Positions 9,411-20,000 of a stretch of DNA of 38,550 bases are shown piece by piece. A program made the position numbers and the translations under genes. The DNA lies in the NCBI GenBank assembly GCA_032718475.1, contig JAUCBJ010000499.1, forward strand, positions 1 through 38,550, read 5' to 3'. This DNA comes from Nemertoderma westbladi (taxonomy: Eukaryota; Xenacoelomorpha; Nemertodermatida; Nemertodermatidae). Below the pieces are notes generated by a model that was given only the letters and a program-made list of their open reading frames with translations, was not told the DNA's origin and ran no database searches. Position 1 is the stretch's first letter. The number at the start of each line of letters is the position of its first letter.

Positions 9411-10159
9411 CGCTGCCTCGCAAACGGATTCTAGAAGTGACTGTCTGACCCGGCACTAACTGCTCCAAATGACCCAGAACAGAGTACACAACAGTCCAAA
9501 GTAGATAGAGAGAAGGAATATAATACAGGCAACGCCAATAAAATAAAAACTATTTCCTTATGTAATTTTTTGACCTAATTTGTGGTACATTTTATCTGCA
9601 ATCCTCCACCTAATTACTACAATGATTCAACAAATAAATTATCCAAAGCCAAAAATCTACGTGTAAAAATTCGATTAAATGGTGCTCAGTTATTAATGGA
9701 TGGTCCTTAACTCCTTAGTAAGGGTAGCACATGCATTTTGATGAAACGGATAACCGGCATAAACTGAACTGGGTTAAACCGACTCTTAACCGGGAATGGG
9801 ATCACAGTTTCCTCATGCTTTTATTGAATTACATGATTGGAGGTTTGGTGTAATGTAATTTACCTGAGGGCCACTGATAGGTTGTTTCTGTAGCATGCCG
9901 AGTAAATTATTGACGTCATGTACCGGTACACGCCCATACGATAGAGTGCAATGGAAAGGCCAAAATAATGACGCAGTTGTTAGTATAAATCAGCTGGCTT
10001 TAGAATACATTACCAATACAAATAAAGGTGAACTAAAAATAACCCAAACACCTTGCAATAAATGAACTAACAGTGCCACCTAGGCTAGGACCTCAGACGG
10101 TTGGAGCCAGGAATATAGCATATTGATTTCCAAGTCCAATGCATTACAAACTGAAAAGT
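9411..10159. other. Non-coding intronic stretch
   Basis: No convincing open frame, RNA gene or ordered repeat is seen. It lies within the GALNS intron 6358-15931. Confidence 0.5.
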
Positions 10160-10672
10160 GGAAATCTACGGTGGTGATTTTGGTTCACTTCGTTCTTTCA
10201 ATCTTTCATTGAGTTTTTGCTTTACAGTTTTCCGCAGATTAGAAAAGCAAAAAGTTTATTATTAGATTTGCTTTCTCCTTTTCTGAAATATGTAAAGCAA
10301 AAAGTGTATTATTAGTTTTTGCTTTCTCCTTTTCAGAAATGTGTAATATTTTAATAGGCTATAGACCTATTGCTATCGGACAGTATGTAGGTCAGCTGGA
10401 CTCTAATGCCGGTAATAAACTTTTTGCTTTTCATATTTCTGAAAACGAGAAAGCAAAAACTAATATCTAAGTAAACTTTTTGCTTTACACATTTCTAAAA
10501 AGGAGAAAGCAAAAACTAATAATACACTTTTTGCTTTACATATTTCAGAAAAGGAGAAAGCAAAACTAATAATAAACTTTTGGCTTTTCATATTTGCAGA
10601 AAACTGGAAAGCAAAAACTCATGAACCTTTGAAGAAAGAACAAAGTGGCCCAAATTCACCACCGTAGAAATC
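10160..10672. mobile_element. Foldback element with internal ~57-bp repeats
   Basis: The left end (ggaaatctacggtggtgatt) pairs with the right end (aattcaccaccgtagaaatc). Inside, a motif aaaagcaaaaagtttattat followed by tagtttttgctttctcct recurs several times, in one orientation on the left (about 10230-10350) and in the other on the right (about 10420-10610). The whole could fold into a long hairpin. No coding capacity was seen, and no clear target duplication was identified. Confidence 0.7.
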
Positions 10673-11132
10673 CGCAATGAATTACTGTAGAAGAACAAAT
10701 AATGGCTACTAGAGGTCTAGCTACGCTGACCTACTGTATAAACCGTAAACGGTTTAATAACCGTAATTCAACAAAATAAAACCTCTTCAAATCAGCCATG
10801 GGCCTTTAGGTTATTGCCTTATACTCCAGCACTTGTGCCAGCTCCTAAATGGACCTATTTATTATTGTACATGTACCTCAAATCTAATTTAATTTACGTG
10901 TCTGTTACTCATCCACTGTTTCTCTTATCTTTATTTTTAACCAACTGTACTGTATATACTGAAGGTACCTACTAAAGCCTACATTACATACAAACAGCCG
11001 GCGGTGAAAGTTTTCAATAGAAATAAATACATGTGATTTATTTTATATCCCTACAGTAGCGTACCAAAATAGTGACTTATGCAGAATCACAATCTGCTCA
11101 AGTCATCTTTTATCTGTCAAAAGTAAAGAGTG
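10673..11132. other. Non-coding stretch before the 89-bp satellite
   Basis: No gene or structured repeat recognised. Confidence 0.45.
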
Positions 11133-13147
11133 AATCACTTATTAAATACCCGTTACAACTACAGGAGTATAGTCGAGGAGTACAGTACAGCATCTGTAAA
11201 TGCCATATCAACAGTAACAGCCAATCACTTATTAAATACCCGTTACAGCTACAGGAGTACAGTCGAGGAGTACAGTTACAGCATCTGTAAATGCCATACA
11301 ACAGTAACAGCCAATCACTTATTAAATACCCGTTACAGCTACAGGAGTACAGTCGAGAGGAGTACAGTACAGCATCTGTAAATGCCATACAACAGTAACA
11401 GCCAATCACTTATTAAATACCCGTTACAGCTACAGGAGTACAGTCAAGGAGTACAGTACAGCATCTGTAAATGCCATACAACAGTAACAGCCAATCACTT
11501 ATTAAATACCCGTTACAGCTACAGGAGTACAGTCGAGGAGTACAGTACAGCATCTGTAAATGCCATACAACAGTAACAGCCAATCACTTATTAAATACTT
11601 GATTATGATGATTATTTAGTAGTACTTATTAAATACCCGTTACAGCTACAGGAGTACAGTCGAGAAGTACAGTGTACAGCATATGTAAATGCAATACAAC
11701 AGTAACAGCCAATCACTTATTAAAAATCCGTTACAGCTACAGGAGTACAGTCAAGGAGTACAGTACAGTATCTGTAATCTGTAAATGCCATACAACAGTA
11801 ACAGCCAATCACTTATTAAATACCCGTTACAGCTACAGGAGTACAGTCAAGGAGTACAGTACAGCATCTGTAAATGCCATACAACACTAACAGCCAATCA
11901 CTTATTAAATACCCGTAACAGCTACAGGAGTACAGTCGAGAAGTACAGTACAGCATCTGTAAATGCCATATAACAGTAACAGCCAATCACTTATTAAATA
12001 CCCGTTACAGCTACAGGAGTACAGTCGAGGAGTACAGTACAGCATCTGTAAATGCCATACAACAGTAACAGCCAATCACTTATTAAATACCCGTTACAGC
12101 TACAGGAGTACAGTCGAGGAGTACAGTACAGCATCTGTAAATGCCATACAACAGTAACAGCCAATCACTTATTAAATACCCGTTACAGCTACAGGAGTAC
12201 AGTCAAGGAGTACAGTACAGCATCTAGTAAATGCCATACAACAGTAACAGCCAATCACTTATTAAATACCCGTTACAGCTACAGGAGTACAGTCGAGAAG
12301 TACAGTACAGCATCTGTAAATGCCATACAACAGTAACAGCCAATCACTTATTAAATACCCGTTACAGCTACAGGAGTACAGTCAAGGAGTACAGTACAGC
12401 ATCTGTAAATGCCATACAACAGTAACAGCCAATCACTTATTAAATACCCGTTACAGCTACAGGAGTACAGTCAAGGAGTACAGTACAGCATCTATAAATG
12501 CCATACAACAGTAACAGCCAATCACTTATTAAATACCCGTTACAGCTACAGGAGTACAGTCGAGGAGTACAGTACAGCATCTGTAAATGCCATACAACAG
12601 TAACAGCCAATCACTTATTAAATACCCGTTACAGCTACAGGAGTACAGTCGAGGAGTACAGTACAGCATCTGTAAATGCCATACAACAGTAACAGCCAAT
12701 CACTTATTAAATACCCGTTACAGCTACAGGAGTACAGTCAAGGAGTACAGTACAGCATCTATAAATGCCATACAACAGTAACAGCCAATCACTTATTAAA
12801 TACCCGTTACAGCTACAGGAGTACAGTCAAGGAGTACAGTACAGCATCTATAAATGCCATACAACAGTAACAGCCAATCACTTATTAAATACCCGTTACA
12901 GCTACAGGAGTACAGTCGAGGAGTACAGTACAGCATCTGTAAATGCCATACAACAGTAACAGCCAATCACTTATTAAATACCCGTTACAGCTACAGGAGT
13001 ACAGTCAAGGAGTACAGTACAGCATCTGTAAATGCCATACAACAGTAACAGCCAATCACTTATTAAATACCCGTTACAGCTACAGGAGTACAGTCAAGGA
13101 GTACAGTACAGCATCTGTAAATGCCATACAACAGTAACAGCCAATCA
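11133..13147. repeat. 89-bp tandem satellite, about 22-23 copies
   Basis: The unit runs cagtaacagccaatcactta, then ttaaatacccgttacagcta, caggagtacagtcgaggagt, acagtacagcatctgtaaat and gccatacaa. Copies are nearly identical, with a few recurrent single-base alternatives (cgagg/caagg, ctgtaa/ctataa). One break at about 11599-11625 inserts ttgattatgatgattattta. A sub-repeat (ggagtacagt...ggagtacagtacag) is visible inside the unit. The many 64-codon frames spaced 89 bp apart are created by the repeat and are not genes. Confidence 0.95.
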
Positions 13148-13467
13148 GACATCCAAACGGTCGAAGCTTCGGGCTGTTACTGGTAGGCCAGCAACATAAA
13201 AGTCAGAAAAATAATGTTTATATTTGTTTTTTTTGTCCGTAATCTGCAACGGTACGACCGTCGCACATGTTTGAAATATTGTGGCTGTTATTTCGCCTTA
13301 AATTACTAATAAATTTTGAATTATTTTCACCAATTTTGCGTTAAAATTTACTAAAATAATTCATTTACATAAATAACAATAAATTCAAAACATAATATTT
13401 ATATGTTTTAAAGGGAATTTCGCCCGACTTCGTACCATTGAGTGAATGTTGCAGGATACAGTAGTGG

Positions 13468-13759
13468 ACTTTTCTTTACTGGACTTTTACGGGCTTTAGA
13501 CTTTTACGGGCTTTCGACTTTTACGGGCTTTAGACTTTTACGGGCTTTCGACTTTTACGTGACTTTCGACTTTTACGGGCTTTCGACTTTTACCGGACTT
13601 TCGACTTTTACGGACTTTCGACTTTTTACGGGTATTAGACTTTTAACGGGGTTTCGACTTTTACGGGCTTTCGACTTTTACGGACTTTCGACTTTTACGG
13701 ACTTTAGACTTTTTACGGGTATTAGACTTTTAACGGGCTTTCGACTTTTACGGGCTTTC
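13468..13759. repeat. 17-bp tandem repeat (acttttacgggctttcg)n
   Basis: About 16 copies of a 17-mer with variants (ggacttt, gggtattag, gtgactttcg). A 134-codon frame through it (LLRAFDFYG-type peptide) is a repeat artefact. Confidence 0.9.
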
Positions 13760-14396
13760 TCTAACAAAAACGAAAATAATAAACGTTCTTGGCAAACTAA
13801 GGTAAAGGTAAGATGGAACATCGTACCTGGGTATGGTTTTTCCTAACCAAAACAATAAACATCATTTCTATTGAGGGTAAGGAACTGGTCGTATACGTTA
13901 TATATATATATATATATATATATACTGTACCTTTATCATAAATAAAAAGCACACCCACACCCCCTATCCCTATCCCTATACTTCATATTAGTATTAAATA
14001 TGTTACTAGCCTAATTAAAACACACTAGACTAAGCAGGTAGAGGGTAGGATGAACCCGAAACAACGTTATTACTTGGTCGGATACCTCGATTATGTTAAA
14101 TAAAGGCGGGATATTCAAACTTTATATAAATAATACTGCTGTACAACAGCTGCTGAGCTGTAGGCCTATGCGGTACCACTACTGCACTACTACCGACTAT
14201 CGACATAAACTCGAAACTATAGGACTACAGTACAGATTACTCGATGTACAGATATCCCTGATTCCTGCATTCACTACAGAACATTAATTATGATTACTTT
14301 CTTCTTTGATGTCACAACTCACAAGACTATGAACCGTCAATGCTTGCAAGCTTGTTTGTATAGGCCTATTAATAGTAAGTTTAGTAGGGTTCCTGC
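13760..14396. other. Non-coding; (TA)n microsatellite and region upstream of the VCPKMT-like gene
   Basis: A TA run occupies about 13899-13924. A short relative of the caggttac/aaccaaaacaataaac family is at 13826-13890. The remainder precedes the methyltransferase start. No promoter motif could be assigned. Confidence 0.5.
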
Positions 14397-15104
14397 ATGG
14401 TTCCGGTAATGGACGATGCATATGATGAGTCAGGGAATAACGTGTTCACCCGGTCGATAGAATCATTCCTACACCCAGAAAGCCCATTACATATCGCACA
14501 ACGCTACGTTGGTGACGTAGGCTGTGTAGTCTGGGACGCTGCCTTGTCTCTGTGCGCCTACATGGAAACGCCAGACTTCGCGTCTCGTCTGACTCTGCCT
14601 ATCACACCCAATATAATCGGCAGACCGTTAGCTGGTCTAACCGCTCTGGAACTAGGGGCGGGCACCGGTGCGCTAGGTCTACGCGCGTTTCAACTGGGAG
14701 CACGTGACGTCACTGTCACTGATTTACCCGACTTACTACCACTAATTAACGACAACATTAATCTGAACTCTCATTGTGCTGGTGGACGTATAAAGGCCGA
14801 GGTATTGATTTGGGGCCAAGATGTATCGAGTTTCCAACCACCTGATTTGCTTTTACTATCTGATTGTATTTACTACAAGGAATCTTTGAACTCATTAGTC
14901 TCGACTATCACTGAACTGTCTTCCAATAAAACTGATGTTGTTATGAGTTACGAATCCAGAACGACGGGCAATAAAGCGGCTTTGGAGAGGGAATTTTTAG
15001 AGTTGATATCAAAGATTTTTACGATTCGTGAGATTCCTCTGTCATGTCACCATGTGGAGTTTTGTTGCCAAGATATTCACATTCTTTGGTTAAACAAACG
15101 CTGA
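14397..15104 (+). CDS. VCPKMT: VCPKMT/METTL21D-like protein-lysine N-methyltransferase
   Basis: An intact 235-residue frame matching the METTL21 family of seven-beta-strand methyltransferases. VCPKMT trimethylates a lysine in the AAA ATPase VCP/p97 using S-adenosylmethionine. Visible motifs are VWDAAL (45-50), the SAM-binding ELGAGTGALGL (85-95), the acidic TDLPDL (108-113), LLLLSDCIYYKESL (151-164, the family DxxY signature), YESRTTGNK (185-193) and DIHILWLNK (226-234). These closely parallel human METTL21D, whose length is similar (about 230). ATG 14397 was taken as the start, and Met5 at 14409 is an alternative. AATAAA lies at 15455-15460. The gene is uninterrupted and nested in a GALNS intron on the same strand, while the vertebrate gene has several exons, so a retrocopy or intron loss is likely. 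No disabling change is seen. Confidence 0.9.
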   Translation: MVPVMDDAYDESGNNVFTRSIESFLHPESPLHIAQRYVGDVGCVVWDAALSLCAYMETPDFASRLTLPITPNIIGRPLAGLTALELGAGTGALGLRAFQLGARDVTVTDLPDLLPLINDNINLNSHCAGGRIKAEVLIWGQDVSSFQPPDLLLLSDCIYYKESLNSLVSTITELSSNKTDVVMSYESRTTGNKAALEREFLELISKIFTIREIPLSCHHVEFCCQDIHILWLNKR

Positions 15105-15931
15105 ATGTTCATGTACGTTTTCAATTTGGTTTCGGCGAACAATCGAACCTTGGTTGTTAGGTTTCAGTTTAGTTACGAATAATATGTGTTTTAATGTCGT
15201 GGAATAGAATAACTTGTTTGCAGATTAATGTTTCTAGTTTAGAAATGCTGTACTTACTGGAGGAATATTTTGTGGTTGTTTATATTCGGTTTTGTGTCCC
15301 TACCACTCATAAGTGACCCTGATTGGCACATTATATGATATAATATTTTGATCAGCTTTTTACAAAGTGTAATATTTTTTGTAATGTTTCTTGTTTTCTG
15401 AAAAAAACGAAGTTTTTCGATTGAAGTCTCAGTTTTTTGCAGGGGTTTCTATTTAATAAATAATATTTATTATTATTTTATTTTTCTGTGTAGTTTATTC
15501 ATTTACCGGTATTAAATCATAATAATTTTATCAGCGCACTCTCTCATGTAGGTCAGTAACCCTAGGTTGTGTATATATATTTATACTTCAAGAGTTAATT
15601 CGACAATTATATAAATACCAACGCGAAGTATCGAACCACTTGCGGCAACCAGAAAATCCCGTTTTTTAGTTTTCGCAATTACCTATAAGGCTTTACGCCA
15701 CTCTTACTCCCAAGACCCACTATATAACCGTATTTAAGCCAGCAAGCTATGTAAAGTTCATTGCTTATTTGGTTTATCCTGCGTCGCGAACCACGGCCTA
15801 CAGTACTAAAGTTTTTCTGTAGTAGCTGTAGGCCATTCTCGAACTAACACCATCCAAATCCCTGAAGTACGAAGTCTCCCTACCAAACCAGCTCCATCAG
15901 CTCCATTGATTTCCTTCTTGTGTTTCCACAG
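15105..15931. other. 3' UTR of the VCPKMT-like gene, then intron to GALNS acceptor
   Basis: AATAAA at 15455-15460 gives a plausible 3' UTR of about 350 nt. The rest is intronic, ending in a pyrimidine-rich acceptor tgtttccacag at 15921-15931. Confidence 0.6.
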
Positions 15932-16173
15932 GTACGGTGACGCGGTTATGGAGCTCGATTACGGAGTAGGAAAGATTCTGGAAACGATTGCGTTACCATG
16001 GCATTCACGAGCAAACCTTTGTGTTTTTTACTTCGGATAACGGCGCGGCTGTGGTTGGGAAGGGAATGGCCGGGAGTAATGGTCCCTTCCTGTGTGGGAA
16101 AGAGACAACGTTCGAAGGAGGCCTACGGGAACCGGGTTTAGCGTGGTGGCCCGGAACCATAAAACCGGGACAG
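15932..16173 (+). CDS. GALNS: GALNS exon with active-site DNG and Lys motifs; carries a +1 frameshift
   Basis: Joined to the previous exon (CG+G = Arg), it reads [18 protein letters not shown]. It then continues in another frame as [20 protein letters not shown], ...[20 protein letters not shown] and ...[12 protein letters not shown]. The Asp-Asn of TSDNGA and the Lys of [11 protein letters not shown] correspond to human GALNS active-site Asp288, Asn289 and Lys310. Counting codons against the family, there is exactly one surplus base around 15984-15990, and the 242-nt length is one more than the flanking phases allow. Unrepaired, the upstream frame stops at TAA after FYFG. The ends are acceptor cacag and donor cag|gttggc. 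The rest of the gene is well conserved, so a sequencing or assembly error, or a recent null allele, is more likely than an old pseudogene. Confidence 0.92.
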
Positions 16174-16284
16174 GTTGGCTGATACGGATACGGTAATGAA
16201 TCGGTTGTAAACAACCCGACAACCACTGCCGTCAACGACAATTATGAAACTATAACCTGTCATCATGGCTCGTTTATTGAGACA

Positions 16285-16530
16285 GGGGGGGGGGGGGGGG
16301 GGGGGGACTGGACGCAAATCCCGCCTTGGCGAACTAATATCCCGCCTCAATGTTGAATTCTCAATTTAGGGAAAGGAGCAGGTTACAGTGGCACGTTGTT
16401 TTAACCAAAACTCAATAGAACAGGTTACAGTTAAATTTTTGAGAATAATCATCTGTTATTTGCGTCGAATTTCCCCTGGAGAGGGATGCATTTTTATTGC
16501 GTCCATCCCCCCCCCCCCCCCCCCCCCCCC
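16285..16530 (+). mobile_element. G/C-tract-terminated dispersed element, copy 2
   Basis: A run of 22 G (16285-16306) is followed by actggacgcaaatcccgcc. The right end is gcgtccat and a run of 24 C (16507-16530). The interior has aattctcaatttagggaaag, gagcaggttacagtggcac and tttcccctggagaggg. It sits in the 637-bp GALNS intron 16174-16810, in the opposite orientation to the copy at 5625-5868. Confidence 0.75.
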
Positions 16531-16810
16531 ATATGCGTTTATTATTTTGGTTAGAATAACCTTCCATTGTAATCTGTTCAGTTTTCTTCAATTGACAATT
16601 ACATTAATTAGTGTTAATAATGTTTGTCGGATTTGGTTGTCGGACCATCTGAAAAACCATTTAAAAAAAGCTGACAAAATTGTTTATAAATTAGATTCGT
16701 TTCTGTAATAATAATTGTTCATGATATAGGAATCAAAAATTAATAATAATTTATAATTAGTGTATTACTGATATCCATTAAATGTTTTTGTCATTGGTTT
16801 CTAACAACAG

Positions 16811-17053
16811 GTGACCCATCAGCCGTCGACTGTGATGGATCTGTTCACCACGGTTCTGGATATCGGTAAGGTACCGAAACCGACCGACAGACAGATCGAC
16901 GGACAATCCCTTCTACCGCTACTCCTACACGGAAACACTGATAATAACCGACCTATATTCTATTACCGTGGCAACGAGTTGATGGCTGTTCGTGTTGGAA
17001 TATACAAAGCTCATTACTGGACCTGGACTAACTCCATCAAGGAATTCAACACG
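16811..17053 (+). CDS. GALNS: GALNS exon whose 3' end seeds the minisatellite
   Basis: It follows an acceptor ctaacaacag (AG 16809-16810) in frame with the previous Gln codon. It reads VTHQPSTVMDLFTTVLDIG, ...QIDGQSLLPLLLHG, RPIFYYRGNELMAVRVGIYK and AHYWTWTNSIKEFNT, with strong GALNS similarity (human has AHFWTWTNSWENF at this place). The proposed end is ACG at 17051-17053, followed by donor GTTAGT, because the next recognisable exon at 23404 continues with GIDFCPGQ exactly as in the family. Residues YWTWTNSIKEFNT plus the donor are the first unit of a long tandem array (17015-22207). Without splicing at 17054 the frame stays open for about two more units and stops at TGA at 17159-17161. Confidence 0.93.
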
Positions 17054-20000
17054 GTTAGTAGTTACTGGACCTGGACTAACTCCATCAAGGAATTCAACTC
17101 GGTTAGTAGTTACTGGACCTGGACTAACTCCAAGGAATTCAACTCGGTTAGTAGTTACTGAACCTGGACTAACTCCATCAAGGAATTCAACTCGGTTTGT
17201 AGTTACTGGACCTGGACTAACTCCAAGGAATTCAACTCGGTTAGTAGTTACTGGACCTGGACTAACTCCAAGGAATTCAACTCGGTTAGTAGTTACTGGA
17301 CCTGGACTAACTCCATCAAGGAATTCAACACGGTTAGTAGTTACTGGACCTGGACTAACTCCATCAAGGAATTCAACTCGGTTAGTAGTTACTGGACCTG
17401 GACTAACTCCAAGGAATTCAACTCGGTTAGTAGTTACTGAACCTGGACTAACTCCATCAAGGAATTCAACTCGGTTAGTAGTTACTGGACCTGGACTAAC
17501 TCCACCGGGAATTCAACTCGGTTAGTAGTTACTGGACCTGGACTAACTCCAAGGAATTCAACTCGGTTAGTAGTTACTGGACCTGGACTAACTCCATCAA
17601 GGAATTCAACACGGTTAGTAGTTACTGGACCTGGACTAACTCCATCAAGGAATTCAACACGGTTAGTAGTTACTGGACCTGGACTAACTCCATCGTGAAT
17701 TCAACTCGGTTAGTAGTTACTGGACCCGGACTAACTCCAAGGAATTCCACTCGGTTAGTAGTTACTGGACCTGGACTAACTCCATCAAGGAATTCAACTC
17801 GGTTAGTAGTTACTGGACCTGGACTAACTCCAAGGAATTCAACTCGGTTAGTAGTTACTGAACCTGGACTAACTCCATCAAGGAATTCAACTCGGTTAGT
17901 AGTTACTGGACCTGGACTAACTCCACCGGGAATTCAACTCGGTTAGTAGTTACTGGACCTGGACTAACTCCAAGGAATTCAACTCGGTTAGTAGTTACTG
18001 GACCTGGACTAACTCCATCAAGGAATTCAACTCGGTTAGTAGTTACTGGACCTGGACTAACTCCATCAAGGAATTCAACACGGTTAGTAGTTACTGGACC
18101 TGGACTAACTCCATCAAGGAATTCAACACGGTTAGTAGTTACTGGACCTGGACTAACTCCACCGGGAATTCAACTCGGTTAGTAGTTACTGGACCTGGAC
18201 TAACTCCAAGGAATTCAACTCGGTTAGTAGTTACTGGACCTGGACTAACTCCATCAAGGAATTCAACACGGTTAGTAGTTACTGGACCTGGACTAACTCC
18301 ATCGGGAATTCAACTCGGTTAGTAGTTACTGGACCTGGACTAACTCCAAGGAATTCAACTCGGTTAGTAGTTACTGGACCTGGACTAACTCCATCAAGGA
18401 ATTCAACACGGTTAGTAGTTACTGGACCTGGACTAACTCCATCAAGGAATTCAACACGGTTAGTAGTTACTGGACCTGGACTAACTCCACCGGGAATTCA
18501 ACTCGGTTAGTAGTTACTGGACCTGGACTAACTCCAAGGAATTCAACTCGGTTAGTAGTTACTGGACCTGGACTAACTCCATCAAGGAATTCAACACGGT
18601 TAGTAGTTACTGGACCTGGACTAACTCCATCGGGAATTCAACTCGGTTAGTAGTTACTGGACCTGGACTAACTCCAAGGAATTCAACACGTTTGTAGTTA
18701 CTGAACCTGGACTAACTCCATCGGGAATGCAACTCGGTTAGTAGTTCCTGGACCTGGACTAACTCCAAGGAATTTAACTCGGTTAGTAGTTACTGGACCT
18801 GGACTAACTCCAAGGAATTCAACTCGGTTAGTAGTTACTGGACCTGGACTAACTCCATCAAGGAATTCAACACGGTTAGTAGTTACTGGACCTGGACTAA
18901 CTCCATCAAAGAATTCAACTCGGTTAGTAGTTACTGGACCTGGACTAACTCCAAGGAATTCCACTCGGTTAGTAGTTACTGGACCTGGACTAACTCCATC
19001 AAGGAATTCAACTCGGTTAGTAGTTACTGGACCTGGACTAACTCCAAGGAATTCAACTCGGTTATTAGTTACTGGACCTGGACTAACTCCAAGGAATTCC
19101 ACTCGGTTAGTAGTTACTGGACCTGGACTAACTCCATCAAGGATTTCAACTCGGTTAGTAGTTACTGGACCTGGACTAACTCCAAGGAATTCCACTCGGT
19201 TAGTAGTTACTGGACCTGGACTAACTCCATCAAGAAATTCAACTCAGTTAGTAGTTACTGGACCTGGACTAAGTCCAAGGAATTCAACTCGGTTAGTAGT
19301 TACTGGACCTGGACTAACTCCAAGGAATTCAACACGGTTAGTAGTTACTGGACCTGGACTAACTCCAAGGAATTCAACTCGGTTAGTAGTTACTGGACCT
19401 GGACTAACTCCATCAAGGAATTCAACTCGGTTTGTAGTTACTGGACCTGGACTAACTCCAAGGAATTCAACTCGATTAGTAGTTACTGGACCTGGACTAA
19501 CTCCATCAAGGAATTCAACACAGTTAGTAGTTACTGGACCTGGACTAACTCCAAGGAATTAAACTCGGTTAGTAGTTACTGGACCTGGACTAACTCCATC
19601 AAGGAATTCAACTCGGTTAGTAGTTACTGGACCTGGACTAACTCCAAGGAATTCAACTCGGTTAGTAGTTACTGGACCTAGACTAACTCCATCAAGGAAT
19701 TCCACTCGGTTAGTAGTTACTGGACCTGGACTAACTCCATCAAGGAATTCAACTCGGTTAGTATTTACTGGACCTGGACTAACACCAAGGAATTCAACTC
19801 GGTTAGTAGTTACTGAACCTGGACTAACTCCATCAAGGAATTCAACCGTTTAGTAGTTACTAGACCTGGACTAACTCCAAGGAATTCAACTCGGTTAGTA
19901 GTTACTGGACCTGGACTAACTCCAAGGAATTCAACTCGATCAGTAGTTACTGGACCTGGACTAACTCCATCAAGGAATTCAACTCGGTTAGTAGTTACTG

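Noticed and set aside
11072-13137. Series of 64-codon frames spaced 89 bp apart
   Set aside because: They are produced by the 89-bp satellite; the spacing equals the repeat period and the peptide is the same each time.
15932-16173. Calling the whole GALNS locus a pseudogene because of the frameshift
   Set aside because: All five exons, their splice sites and the active-site residues are conserved, and there is a single one-base discrepancy, so an error or a recent allele is more likely.
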